Shown: positions 34,360 to 45,137, numbered from the stretch's first letter. The stretch is 64,000 nucleotides of DNA from an uncultured Dehalococcoidia bacterium (GCA_951812285.1 OX638292.1:1159008-1223007); one strand, 5' to 3'. The notes: a model not told the origin generated them from the sequence alone. A program made the numbers and translations.

Positions 34360-35289
34360 ATGAAGCTCGTGATGTACAACGACAACCAGCCGGGCATCCT
34401 GACCGATGCGGGAGTAATTGACGTAAGCGACATCAGTCCCGGCGGCGGCCAGGCCGCGATGGTCCACCTCATCACCAACTACGACGACCTGAAGGGGCAG
34501 CTCGAGGCGCGGGCCGCGGAGGGGACGCCTGTCGAGGGTGCGCAGCTACGGGCACCGTTGCCGCGGCCCAACAAGGTCCTCTGCATGGGCGGCAACTACC
34601 GCGAGTTCGGCGCGCGGGAGCCCTCGCCGATGTGGGGGTTCACGAAGGCGCTCGACAGCATCCTCGGGCCGGGCGGCACCGTCGTGCTGCCGGACGTCGA
34701 CGCCAACATCTTCCACCACGAGGCTGAGCTCTTGCTGGTCTTCGGCAAGGGCGGGAAGGACATCCCGGCGTCGGAGGCCATGGACCACGTCTTCGGCTAC
34801 ACGGCTGGCGTGGACGTCTCGGCGCGCATGTCGGGCGGCGGCGGGCGCGTGCCGAACACGATGCCAATTTCCGAGCACAAGTCGTACGACACCTTCTGTC
34901 CCATGGGCCCGTGCATCGTGACGAAGGACGAGATTGCGGACCCGGAGAACCTGCAGGTCACGCTCAAGGTCGACGGCGAGGTGCGCCCCAACTACAACAC
35001 GAGCGACCTTGCGCACTCGATTGCCGAGTCAATCGAGTACGTGGCGGCGATCGAGGAGATCAGCGCCGGCGACGTGCTGTTCATGGGTACAAACCACCAG
35101 GGGCTCGGCGCGATGCAGGACGGCGAGACTGTCGAGATGGGCATCGAGGGGATCGGCAGCTTCACGTTCAGCGTGAGCGACCCGTTAAAGCGCCGCTGGC
35201 CCAAGGGCATCGACGAGGCGACGGCGAAGGACATCCGCGAAGGCACCGGCGGTCCTGGGCGACAGTCGCGGCCGATGCCGGCGGGGTAG
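34360..35289 (+). CDS. Fumarylacetoacetate hydrolase family protein
   Basis: A 309-residue member of the FAH superfamily, which hydrolyses or decarboxylates keto acids from aromatic or sugar-acid breakdown. The core reads VLCMGGNYREF, then HHEAELLLVFGK with the metal-binding Glu pair, then GYTAGVDVS, where the usual Asp ligand follows, and the late segment EISAGDVLFMGTNHQGLGAM. The position of the substrate lid is occupied by an unusual Gly-rich stretch (SGGGGRVPNTM). Specific activity cannot be called. GGAGGA precedes the ATG. Confidence 0.88.
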   Translation: MKLVMYNDNQPGILTDAGVIDVSDISPGGGQAAMVHLITNYDDLKGQLEARAAEGTPVEGAQLRAPLPRPNKVLCMGGNYREFGAREPSPMWGFTKALDSILGPGGTVVLPDVDANIFHHEAELLLVFGKGGKDIPASEAMDHVFGYTAGVDVSARMSGGGGRVPNTMPISEHKSYDTFCPMGPCIVTKDEIADPENLQVTLKVDGEVRPNYNTSDLAHSIAESIEYVAAIEEISAGDVLFMGTNHQGLGAMQDGETVEMGIEGIGSFTFSVSDPLKRRWPKGIDEATAKDIREGTGGPGRQSRPMPAG

Positions 35290-35302
35290 GCGTCGCTCGA
35301 CC

Positions 35303-35845
35303 ATGGACATCGAGCTCGGAAACGGGTTCACCCTGCGCGAATGGGCGTTGGCGTGGGAGAAGGCCGACCGGGAGCGGTTTGTTGCGCTGGCCAACGACTA
35401 CGACGTCTGGAAGCAGTTGTACGACCGCTTCCCGCACCCGTACACGTCTGCGGACGCCGACGAGTGGATTGCGCTGAATGCCGGACGGACCACGCTCTCA
35501 ACCTTCGCCATCTGCGACGCCGACGGGCCCATCGGCAGCGCCGGCCTGACGCTGCGGGACGCCGACTACCGGCACTCGGCGGAGATTGGGTACTGGCTAG
35601 GGCAGCCGTTCTGGGGCCAGGGCATCGTGACCGCGGCGGTGAAGGCCTTGACGGCGTACGCGTTCGAGTCGCTCGGGCTCATCCGGATCGAAGCGCACAT
35701 CTTCGCCCGCAACGACGCGTCGGCGCGGGTGCTGGAGAAGGCCGGGTATCGGCGCGAGGGGCTGCTGCGCATGGCGAGCATGAAGGAAGGCGAGGCGCTC
35801 GACAACGTGCTGTTCGCGGCGCTGAAGCACGAGTGGCGGCCGTAG
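35303..35845 (+). CDS. GNAT family N-acetyltransferase (RimJ/RimL-like)
   Basis: A 180-residue acetyl-CoA-dependent transferase. The acetyl-CoA-binding segment is EIGYWLGQPFWGQGIVTAAVKAL, and the C-terminal RNDASARVLEKAGYRREG is the hallmark of the RimJ/RimL branch that acetylates protein N-termini or small amines. The substrate is unknown. It lies 13 bases after the FAH-family gene in the same direction. Confidence 0.88.
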   Translation: MDIELGNGFTLREWALAWEKADRERFVALANDYDVWKQLYDRFPHPYTSADADEWIALNAGRTTLSTFAICDADGPIGSAGLTLRDADYRHSAEIGYWLGQPFWGQGIVTAAVKALTAYAFESLGLIRIEAHIFARNDASARVLEKAGYRREGLLRMASMKEGEALDNVLFAALKHEWRP

Positions 35846-35893
35846 CCGCGTCGGCGGCCGGCTAGGGGCCGGCAATCGGAAGGAGCGTGAACC

Positions 35894-36226
35894 ATGGCGA
35901 TGTACCGCGTGTTCCCTGACGAGAACGGGGAGAGCCACATCGAGCCGCTGTCGCTGGACGACCATGCCTACCTGGAGGCGTTCAACAACGTCACGGAGGC
36001 GGGCATCCGGCACTACTCGGAGCTTCGGTGGATGGACTTCCACCCGCTGCCGGAGCGGCGGCTGATCATTCAGCTCGTGGGGGAGATCGAGATCGGGCTG
36101 AGCGACGGCACGAAGCAGCGGTTCGGCCCGGGCGACGTTCGGCTGATGGAGGACGTCACCGGCAAGGGGCACACGCACGAGGACGTGACCGAGTGCACGC
36201 AGTTCATCATGATGCTGAAGGACTAG
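35894..36226 (+). CDS. Cupin-fold protein, paralog 1
   Basis: A 110-residue single-domain protein with a cupin-like second half, GEIEIGLSDGTKQRFGPGDVRLMEDVTGKGHTH. It shares this block with the protein at 36609-36962 (RFGPGDV-L-ED-TG-GH). The first cupin motif is degenerate, with few histidines, so metal binding is uncertain. AAGGAG precedes the ATG. Function is unknown; similar small cupins act as sensors or isomerases. Confidence 0.75.
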   Translation: MAMYRVFPDENGESHIEPLSLDDHAYLEAFNNVTEAGIRHYSELRWMDFHPLPERRLIIQLVGEIEIGLSDGTKQRFGPGDVRLMEDVTGKGHTHEDVTECTQFIMMLKD

Positions 36227-36291
36227 GAGAGGCTAGCGAAGGTGAACGGTTGACGTCTTGATAAGGGCATCCGGAGAAGGCGAATTGGAGC

Positions 36292-36519
36292 CTAACTAAC
36301 TTCCAAGAACCGCATGGCGACCACGACAACGGACAACGCGATGCCCATGAGCCCCATGGTCCATCGAATGGACTTCAACTCGCCACGAAGCTCTGCTATC
36401 TCAGCCTTGAGGTCGGCCTTTAGGTCGCCAAGGTCAGCTTTGGTGGCATAATGCTGCAGCACTTGCTCTAGCTCTTGCCGGAGCTCTGACCGCGTAATGG
36501 GCTGCTCGGCGGTTGTCAT
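36292..36519 (-). CDS. Short coiled-coil protein with C-terminal membrane anchor
   Basis: A 75-residue protein: a coiled coil (residues about 8-50, with repeated LKADLKAEIAELRGELKS heptads) followed by one hydrophobic segment (MGLMGIALSVVVVAMRF) and a three-residue end. This tail-anchored layout recalls small phage haemolysin/XhlA-like or DUF1640-type proteins, without further evidence. It sits between two cupin paralogs. Confidence 0.6.
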   Translation of the reverse strand: MTTAEQPITRSELRQELEQVLQHYATKADLGDLKADLKAEIAELRGELKSIRWTMGLMGIALSVVVVAMRFLEVS

Positions 36520-36608
36520 GGCTCCTCAATTCAAACGGTAGCTAATGTAGAGCCAATTCTAGCTACAATATTTGCCTCTGTCAACTATTATTTGCTCAAT
36601 TCAGGCCA

Positions 36609-36962
36609 CTACTCCAGCGGGACCCACATCATGGTGCGGGGCTTGTTGCCTACTACGCGGGTTACGTGGCCCTGGCCGGTGAGGTCCTCGGCGAGGAGGA
36701 CGTCTCCGGGGCCGAAGCGCTTGGTGGAGCCGTCGCCGACCTCGATCTCGCCCTCACCGTCCAGGGTGACGACGTATTGGCGGCCCGGGGCGCAGTGCCA
36801 GTCGAGGACGTAGTCGGCCGACTGACGGGTGAAGAAGGCGTGCATGGCGTTCGACGGCGGGGTTGCCTCGGACTGGCCGTCGCCCCTTGGGCTGAAGTCG
36901 AGGGCGACTTCCTCGAAGTGGGACTTGCCGTCTTCGCCGGTGTAGATGCGTGTTACGTGCAT
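36609..36962 (-). CDS. Cupin-fold protein, paralog 2
   Basis: A 117-residue protein with a clearer cupin core: DWHCAPGRQYVVTLDGEGEIEVGDG followed by RFGPGDVLLAEDLTGQGH. It is related to the gene at 35894. AGGAGGGCC before the ATG at 36962 supports this start; the longer frame to 37055 adds a non-conserved piece. Small cupins of this type include cysteine-dioxygenase-like and sensor proteins; the role here is unknown. Confidence 0.78.
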   Translation of the reverse strand: MHVTRIYTGEDGKSHFEEVALDFSPRGDGQSEATPPSNAMHAFFTRQSADYVLDWHCAPGRQYVVTLDGEGEIEVGDGSTKRFGPGDVLLAEDLTGQGHVTRVVGNKPRTMMWVPLE

Positions 36963-37067
36963 GGTGGCCCTCCTGATGCCTAGGTGAAGCCGCGACTCAG
37001 TTTGTTGGTGAGGGCAGTATAGCGTTTCCCCACTCCAAATCTCATACCTGCGCATAGCTCAGTTTCC

Positions 37068-37096
37068 TTGACCCGCGACGAATTTCGTGATACTTT
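37068..37096 (+). promoter_or_regulatory. Sigma-70-type promoter for hppA
   Basis: TTGACC and TACTTT are separated by exactly 17 bases. The predicted transcript start near 37103 lies 43 bases before the TTG chosen as the hppA start and after the upstream in-frame TTG at 37068, which argues against that longer start. Confidence 0.6.
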
Positions 37097-37145
37097 CGGC
37101 AATTGCCTAGGACAAGCTCTCAAATGCGATATGGAGGTGACTCCC

Positions 37146-39200
<2,055 letters not shown>

Positions 39201-39212
39201 GGCAATTGAACG

Positions 39213-39278
39213 GCCGCACCGCAGTGGTCAAGAGATAAGACTTTTCTTAGACCTTGACAAGCAAGTGCGGTGCGGCCA
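39213..39278. repeat. Long nested inverted repeat after hppA
   Basis: Outer arms GGCCGCACCGCA and its complement (12 of 12) enclose inner arms GTCAAG/CTTGAC and TAAG/CTTA, giving an extended stem interrupted by small bulges over 66 bases. It starts 13 bases after the hppA stop and is the likely terminator region, though no T-tract follows. A small mobile palindromic element is the alternative. Confidence 0.7.
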
Positions 39279-39428
39279 AGATATTGGTTGAAACGTGGTC
39301 CGCACGCGTTGGCGGGCCATCTGGAGAACTGGAACGGATAACGTTCCACTGTTAGCGGCATGGTACACTGAGGGCACCGTTTCCAACCTCAGTCGTCCTT
39401 CCCGCTGTAGATAGTAGGCAGGCCATCT

Positions 39429-41801
39429 ATGGTCAAGTCAAAGTCAGCAAGATTGCTGGCAGCCCTAGCAATGGCGCTCTCACTGCTGGCGTTGACTTGC
39501 AGCAGCGATACTTCCGCAGCCCCCACGCCATTGCCGCCTACACCCACGGCCATTCCTCCGCTTGCTTCGCCGTCGCCTCTTCCCGTTGACGCGTCCACGC
39601 CCGTGGGCAACGGATCGGCGAACGGCATCTTCCCCTCGCCGATCCCCTTTGCCGTCTCGCTCCGACCAGCGCGGCCCGAGGGGTGGGCGTCGGCGCTCAT
39701 CGTGTCGGGGCAGCCGAACGCGACGGAGAGCGGCCCCATCGGCGACGACGGGCAGATGTACGTGAGCTGGGCCGTAACAAACGGCGGGCCAGACGACGCG
39801 AGCGTGCCCTTCTCCGTCGACCTGCTGGTGGACGGGGTGCCGGTTGAACGCTGGGCCTCGTTCGGCCTGACCTCGGGCGAAGTGCAGTCAATCCGCGACT
39901 GGGACGACCTGCCGCTCCGCGCGAACCTCTCGCCGGGCAGCCACACGCTGGAGCTGGTAGTGGACTCGACCGGCTACCTACAGCCGCTAAACATGCAGGG
40001 CAACAGCATCTCAGTCACGTTTGACTGGCCCGAACTACCCGACCACAACGGCTCCACGCCCATCGCGCCGGAGCGGCTGCCCAACCTGACGCCCTACCTG
40101 CCCGAGGGATGGCAGGACGCCATCAGGCTGGAGGGCGTGCCCGCGTCCATAAGCGCGGCGGTCAACGGGTCCACCCCGGCAATGCAGATCGCCTACCGCA
40201 ACGGCGGGCTCTCCAGCATCAGCCGGTTCTTCCTGGTGTACGTCTACCTGGACGGCGTGCTGGTCACGAAGTTCAACCAGCACGGCCTGATCGCCGACGA
40301 AGCGGTGGTCTCGCCGCCGTGGCACGAACTGCTGAGCACGATCCACATGACGCCCGGCCAGCACACGCTGACGCTGGAGCTGGACCCGACGGGGCTCGTC
40401 GCGGAGGCGGACGAGACCGACAACGTGGTCTCTGTCGACTTCAACTGGGCCGCGCCTGCTGTCGCGCAGCCTGCGCCAGCGCAGACGGCTGTTGCCGGAC
40501 TGCCGGCGATCATCGGCTACACCCCCTCCGGGTGGTCCGGGTCGCTTGTGGTCAGCAGCTACCTGGGACAGACCTCTCAGGCGAGCAATGCTTACCTGAA
40601 CTCGCAGTCCTACGTCAGCTGGGCCGTGCGGAACGCGGGCGCCGCGCTGAGCAGCCCCTACTCGCTCGAGCTGCTCGTGAGCGGCGAGGTGGTGCACACG
40701 TGGGAGCGCGCGGGCATCGACGCAGGCGCCATCGACTTCCTGGTCGACGAGCCCATCCCGGCGGCGTTCGCGCCCGGCATCCACAGCGTGGAGCTGCGGA
40801 TGCGGACGGCGGACGGCGAGGTGACGCCGCTCGCGCGCAGACCGACCAACTGGCGCACCGGTTTCGCGCCTCCGCGCGCGGGCGCACCGATCGACGACGA
40901 CGAACGCCGCAGCCGGCTGGCCTCGCTCGAGTGGGTGCGGTCGTCAACAGCGTTGCTGAGCGACTCTGATGACATGCGGCAGGACGTCGTTGACCTCGTG
41001 GACCTCGTCTACCAGAGCCTCTACAACCGCTCGCTGGAAGAGGAAGCGCTGGGCATCAACATACTCACGGACGACGAATTCACCGCATGGGTGGACGCCG
41101 AGTGCGGGGACGTCTCGCAGAGCCTTACGGGCAGCGCACGCGACATCTACCTGCAGCGGTGCGAGGTGGCCAAGGGTTTCGTTGGCTACTACTCCGACTG
41201 GCGGGGCGCGTCCCGCATCGTTGTTCGCAGCGACAGGACGCCGATGGACGTGCTGAGCACGGTTGCCCATGAGCTCGGCCACTTCCTGCAGGCGCGGGCC
41301 AACCCCTCGCTGAACGACCAGCCTGACCTCAACGTCATCGCTCTCCGGGAGGCGCAGGCGTACGCGCACCAGGCGCTCTTCTTCCGAACGCTGGAGTCAC
41401 TGGCAGGCCTGGACTTACTGCTGTACCCGCGCCTCAGCGGCTACGAGAACTTCGTGCAAATGCGGGTCGGCGACCTGCGGGCCCGCGCCGAGACGAGCGA
41501 GCACGCTCGCGGGCAGCTGGTGCTGTGGCTCGCAATCCTGTCCGACCCCGAGCTTCGCCGGCAGCGGACGGTGCTGCTGAACAACCTCGCCATTCCGGCG
41601 CAGACGGCGCGGGAGGTCTTCGACTACCTGGTGGACTTCTCGCCGGGCGGGGCACGGTTCTACGTGACGCGGATCATGGGGAATGCCAGCGCGCAGATCG
41701 GCGCCATCGAATCGCTCGTCTCGGCGAGGCTGATCCCTGGGCTGCCGTACTGGAACGAGGGCTCGCCGGAGCTCCGGGAGATCGGGCTGCTGCTGCCGTA
41801 G
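39429..41801 (+). CDS. Secreted lipoprotein with three CARDB-like repeats and a C-terminal zincin-like domain
   Basis: A 790-residue exported protein. The signal ends in a lipobox-like LALTC, followed by a Pro/Thr/Ser linker. Three repeats of about 130 residues each begin with P-GW---L-VSG and contain VSWAVTNGG...F-V-LLVDG and PG-HTLELVVDSTG, as in CARDB-type Ig-like adhesion domains. After residue 470 comes a helical domain with HELGH (614-618) and a downstream Glu in LREAQAYAHQ, the pattern of a zinc metallopeptidase. Activity is predicted only from HExxH. Such a protein would work on the outer face of the membrane or cell surface. It is convergent with oadB. Confidence 0.75.
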   Translation: MVKSKSARLLAALAMALSLLALTCSSDTSAAPTPLPPTPTAIPPLASPSPLPVDASTPVGNGSANGIFPSPIPFAVSLRPARPEGWASALIVSGQPNATESGPIGDDGQMYVSWAVTNGGPDDASVPFSVDLLVDGVPVERWASFGLTSGEVQSIRDWDDLPLRANLSPGSHTLELVVDSTGYLQPLNMQGNSISVTFDWPELPDHNGSTPIAPERLPNLTPYLPEGWQDAIRLEGVPASISAAVNGSTPAMQIAYRNGGLSSISRFFLVYVYLDGVLVTKFNQHGLIADEAVVSPPWHELLSTIHMTPGQHTLTLELDPTGLVAEADETDNVVSVDFNWAAPAVAQPAPAQTAVAGLPAIIGYTPSGWSGSLVVSSYLGQTSQASNAYLNSQSYVSWAVRNAGAALSSPYSLELLVSGEVVHTWERAGIDAGAIDFLVDEPIPAAFAPGIHSVELRMRTADGEVTPLARRPTNWRTGFAPPRAGAPIDDDERRSRLASLEWVRSSTALLSDSDDMRQDVVDLVDLVYQSLYNRSLEEEALGINILTDDEFTAWVDAECGDVSQSLTGSARDIYLQRCEVAKGFVGYYSDWRGASRIVVRSDRTPMDVLSTVAHELGHFLQARANPSLNDQPDLNVIALREAQAYAHQALFFRTLESLAGLDLLLYPRLSGYENFVQMRVGDLRARAETSEHARGQLVLWLAILSDPELRRQRTVLLNNLAIPAQTAREVFDYLVDFSPGGARFYVTRIMGNASAQIGAIESLVSARLIPGLPYWNEGSPELREIGLLLP

Positions 41802-41826
41802 CGCGCCTGGGTTCCTCCCCGCCAGA

Positions 41827-42948
41827 CTACCCCACCATGTTGATGATGATGCCCGCCGCGATTGCCGATCCCAACACGCCCGCCACGTTCGGTCCCATTG
41901 CGTGCATGACGAGGAAGTTGTTGGGGTTGGCCTCCAGCGCGACGCGGTGCACGACACGCGCCGACATCGGCACGGCGGAGACGCCGGCGGCGCCGAGCAG
42001 CGGGTTTACCTTGCGCCCCGACGCCAGGTACATGATCTTGCCGAAGAAGATGCCGCCGACCGTTGCCAGCGAGAATGCGATCAGTCCCAGCCCGAACACC
42101 TGCAGCGTGTCGACGTCCAGGAACTCGTCGGCCACCATTGTGCCGCCTACAGTGAGGCCCAGCAGGATGGTGACGATGTTGATGAGCTCGTTCTGCGCGG
42201 TGGACGAGAGGCGCTCGACAACGCCGCTCTCACGCAGGAGGTTGCCGAACATGAACATGCCGATGAGCGGGATGGAGCCCGGCGCGAAGAGGACGGCAAG
42301 GAGCAGCACGGTCAGCGGAAAGAGCAGCTTCATCAGCTTGGAGACCGGCTGCGGATCGTAGGGCATCTCCACCATGCGCTCGGCCCTGGACGTGAGCGCG
42401 CGCATGATGGGGGGCTGGATGATGGGGACCATCGCCATGTAGGAGTAGGCCGAGAGAGCGATGGGCCCGAGCAGGTGATCGGCGAGCCGTCCAGCCACGA
42501 AGATGGACGTCGGGCCGTCCGCACCGCCGATGATGCCGATGGCGCCCGCCTCCTGCAGCGTGAAGCCGAGCGCGATGGCGCCCAGCAGCGTCCCGAAGAT
42601 ACCGATCTGCGCGGCCGCGCCCAGCAGCGCCATCGTGGGACGCTGGATGAGCGGCGTGAAGTCCGTGAGGGCGCCGAGACCGAGGAACATCAGCAGCGGG
42701 AAGATCTCGGTGCTGAGGCCCGTCTTCTTCAGCAGCACCAGAAGACCCTCATCCTCGCCGAGGCCGCCGAAAGGGACGTTCGCCAGCATTATGCCGACGC
42801 CGATGGGGATGAGCAAGAGCGGCTCGAAGCCCTTCTGGATCGCCAGGAAGATGAATCCCAGCGCTATCAGGATCATCAAGCCGTTCTTCCAGAGGCTTGC
42901 GATCTCGCTGAAAAACTGGCTGTCGAAGGGGATTTCGCCGGTAAGCAC
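41827..42948 (-). CDS. oadB: Sodium-translocating decarboxylase, beta subunit
   Basis: A 373-residue membrane protein of the OadB/GcdB/MmdB family, which exports Na+ while decarboxylating a biotin-carried carboxyl group. Family landmarks are GGADGPTSIFV (the Na+/carboxybiotin region), the second conserved block FGNLLRESGVVERL, and NPLLGAAGVSAVPMSARV with the late NFLVMHAMGPNVAGVLGSAIAAG. The gamma subunit gene precedes it by 26 bases. The alpha (carboxyltransferase) and biotin-carrier subunits are not in the window, so oxaloacetate, methylmalonyl-CoA and glutaconyl-CoA types cannot be told apart. Confidence 0.93.
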   Translation of the reverse strand: MLTGEIPFDSQFFSEIASLWKNGLMILIALGFIFLAIQKGFEPLLLIPIGVGIMLANVPFGGLGEDEGLLVLLKKTGLSTEIFPLLMFLGLGALTDFTPLIQRPTMALLGAAAQIGIFGTLLGAIALGFTLQEAGAIGIIGGADGPTSIFVAGRLADHLLGPIALSAYSYMAMVPIIQPPIMRALTSRAERMVEMPYDPQPVSKLMKLLFPLTVLLLAVLFAPGSIPLIGMFMFGNLLRESGVVERLSSTAQNELINIVTILLGLTVGGTMVADEFLDVDTLQVFGLGLIAFSLATVGGIFFGKIMYLASGRKVNPLLGAAGVSAVPMSARVVHRVALEANPNNFLVMHAMGPNVAGVLGSAIAAGIIINMVG

Positions 42949-42974
42949 TGCGTTCCTTCAGGTGGAGATGGGGG

Positions 42975-43367
42975 TCAGTCCCGGGAATTCCGAGGGCGCA
43001 CACGGTTGCCCTGCGATGACATGAGCGCTTGCCGCCCCTGCACGCGCCACGCGCCGGGGGCCTCCGCCGACTCTCGACGCGGGGCCGGGGTCCGGGTCGA
43101 GCCGATGCCGCGACGGACGAAATGCACCGCCGCCGCCATCGCCGCGACCATCGCGGGCTCCACTTCGCCGCCGGCGGTTGCGGGCGCGACGGGGGGCTCG
43201 GCCGTGGACGCGGGAGAGGGGGCAGCGGCCTCGGTGGAGGGCTCGACGCCGACGCGACGGAGCGCGCGGCCGAGCAGCGTCGTCACGACGGCCAGCGACA
43301 CCAGCGCGGCAAACACGACGCCCACGCCCGTGCCCGCGATCTCAAACCCTCTCTGCAGCTCGTCCAC
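42975..43367 (-). CDS. oadG: Sodium-translocating decarboxylase, gamma (OadG-like) subunit
   Basis: A 130-residue protein with one N-terminal membrane segment (GFEIAGTGVGVVFAALVSLAVVTTLLGR), which matches the OadG plan, then an Ala/Pro-rich linker and a basic C-terminal tail. In known systems the gamma subunit anchors the carboxyltransferase to the beta subunit and helps bind zinc. The sequence is weakly conserved in this family, so the call rests on topology and on oadB 26 bases downstream. Confidence 0.75.
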   Translation of the reverse strand: MDELQRGFEIAGTGVGVVFAALVSLAVVTTLLGRALRRVGVEPSTEAAAPSPASTAEPPVAPATAGGEVEPAMVAAMAAAVHFVRRGIGSTRTPAPRRESAEAPGAWRVQGRQALMSSQGNRVRPRNSRD

Positions 43368-43509
43368 GCGACTCCTTTACTTTGGCGGCCCTGCCATTGT
43401 AGACGCGAGCGTTGTTCGATGCCACCACTCGACCCGGCGAGCAGATGGACGGCGCGACAGTCATTCTGTTACCCTATACGCCACAGCCACTAGGGCAAAG
43501 GACGCAAAT

Positions 43510-43842
43510 ATGTGGGTAAAGACACCGAAATACGTCCTCGACACAATCGAAGCGGCCGTGTGGGACTACATTAACGAGCAGTACCACGGCAACGACGTCT
43601 TTGGCCCTGTTTTCGTCATCGAACACCCGGACGTCTTTGAAGAGGACCGTATCCACATCTACATCTTCTACGACGGCGAGGACGAGTTGCTGGACCGCGA
43701 TTTTCGATGGGGTTTATATGAATGGGTGACACAATGCGTCACCGATAGTGAAATGCCCGTCCTCCCTTCAATTAAGTTCTTCCACAAGTCATGGCGGAAA
43801 GAAATCAATACCAGGGTGGGTAAGTGGATCCCGCAGAGTTAA
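43510..43842 (+). CDS. Small partner protein of the HEPN-like module, copy 2
   Basis: A 110-residue protein aligned with 22985-23323: MWVKTPKYVLDTIE, then FGPVFVIEHPD...EEDRIHIYIFYDG, then EMPVLPSIKFFHKS and the end WIPQS. AAAGGA precedes the ATG at 43510; upstream sequence in this frame is the antisense of oadGB and not a real extension. The last codons overlap the start of the HEPN-like gene by 19 bases, as in copy 1 (22 bases). No known family motif is seen. Confidence 0.75.
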   Translation: MWVKTPKYVLDTIEAAVWDYINEQYHGNDVFGPVFVIEHPDVFEEDRIHIYIFYDGEDELLDRDFRWGLYEWVTQCVTDSEMPVLPSIKFFHKSWRKEINTRVGKWIPQS

Positions 43843-44309
43843 TTGGCCTTGGGCGGGAGCTGGCTGCGGGGAAGAGGAAAAGGCACCGAGGAACACCGAG
43901 ACAAGCGGACTTGCGCCGGGCAGTCAGCTCGGCGTACTACGCTATGTTCCATGCGCTGTGCACAATCTGTGCACGTTCGCTCGCTGGCGCCTTGGCTGCG
44001 TCCACAGATGAAGTATCGTGGAGATTGGCATACCGCGCTCTTGAACATGGCAACGCCAGGAGCAGGTTCTTACACAAGAACGGCATGCAGCGATTTCCCA
44101 TCGCCATCAAGAGCTTTGGCAAGCTGTTAGTGGAGATTCAGGAAGAGCGAAACACGGCCAACTATGAACCTGCCACAAGCTTTGAGTCTGCGGAGGTCGA
44201 AGAGTTAGTCGAGGACGCCGCGGACGCCATCGCGCAACTGAGACGCTCCCCGCGTCAAGACCTCCGCGCCCTCTCCCTCTACCTCCTTCTCCGCCCCCGG
44301 CGCGACTAG
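43824..44309 (+). CDS. HEPN-like protein, module copy 2
   Basis: A 161-residue helical protein with RRAVSSAYYAMFHAL at 31-45, YRALEHG at 70-76 and ERNTANYEP at 108-116, in register with copy 1. The GTG start lies inside the WIP codons of the partner gene. Outside these blocks the two copies differ greatly, so the duplication is old or the two were acquired separately. Predicted to be an RNA-interacting or RNase-type HEPN-like protein, but the classical Rx4-6H motif is not evident. Confidence 0.78.
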   Translation: MDPAELIGLGRELAAGKRKRHRGTPRQADLRRAVSSAYYAMFHALCTICARSLAGALAASTDEVSWRLAYRALEHGNARSRFLHKNGMQRFPIAIKSFGKLLVEIQEERNTANYEPATSFESAEVEELVEDAADAIAQLRRSPRQDLRALSLYLLLRPRRD

Positions 44310-44384
44310 TCCCTTGCCTTCGCTCCACTTGCGACGGGTAGCCGCCCCTGCTACCGTACTGAGACCCTCTGCAGCGGGAGCGAC

Positions 44385-45137
44385 ATGGCCCAGAAACGAG
44401 TTTCCCTGTTCGTGACGTGCCTTGTGGACCAGTTCTACCCCGAGGTCGGCGAGGCTACGGTGCGGCTGCTCCGTCACCTCGGCGTCGAGGTTGACTTTCC
44501 GGCTGACCAGACGTGCTGCGGGCAGGTTGCGCTGAACGGCGGGTACCGGTCGCATGCGACGGCCGTTGCCAAGCGCTTCGTCGAGGTCTTCCGCGGCAGC
44601 GAGGCGATCGTCGCGCCGTCCGGGTCGTGTGTCGCGACGATCCACGCGCACTACGGGGATCTGCTGCGCGGCTACCCTGAGCTTGCGGAAGAAGTGGCGT
44701 CACTGCAGGCGCGGACGTACGAGCTCTCGCAATACCTCGTGGACGTGCTTGGCGTGGAGAATGTTGGCGCGCGCCTGCCGTCGCCGGCGCGGGTCACGTA
44801 CCACGACTGCTGCCACGCCCTGCGCGATCTCGGCGTGGGGGCACAGCCGCGGAGGCTGCTGTCCGCCGTGGACGGCGCGGAGCTTACCGAGATGAAGGAC
44901 TCAGCGTCGTGCTGCGGGTTCGGGGGGACGTTTTCGGTGAAGTTTGCCGACATCTCGTCGGCGATACTGCGTGAGAAGCTGCACAACGTCGAGGCGACGG
45001 GCGCGGACGTGCTCACGGCCGTCGACTCGAGCTGCCTGATGCACATGGGCGGCGCGCTGCGACGGCAGGGTTCGCGGACGCGGCCGATGCACATCGCCGA
45101 GCTGCTGTGCGAGGGCATCGAGGGGGAGCGGGCATGA
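44385..45137 (+). CDS. lutA: (Fe-S)-binding protein LutA
   Basis: A 250-residue cytoplasmic subunit of the LutABC lactate-oxidising complex (or the related GlcF-like group). Two CCG domains are visible: TCCGQVALNGG after an N-terminal VSLFVTCLVDQFYPEVGEA, and SASCCGFGGTFSVKF late in the protein, with VTYHDCCHALRDLGV between them. These cysteines bind iron-sulfur clusters. Its stop overlaps the lutB start (ATGA). Confidence 0.92.
   Translation: MAQKRVSLFVTCLVDQFYPEVGEATVRLLRHLGVEVDFPADQTCCGQVALNGGYRSHATAVAKRFVEVFRGSEAIVAPSGSCVATIHAHYGDLLRGYPELAEEVASLQARTYELSQYLVDVLGVENVGARLPSPARVTYHDCCHALRDLGVGAQPRRLLSAVDGAELTEMKDSASCCGFGGTFSVKFADISSAILREKLHNVEATGADVLTAVDSSCLMHMGGALRRQGSRTRPMHIAELLCEGIEGERA

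Noticed and set aside
41902..43509. Long plus-strand frame running into the gene at 43510
   Set aside because: The first 536 codons are antisense to oadB and oadG. Only the part from the ATG at 43510, with its ribosome-binding site and paralog match, is real.
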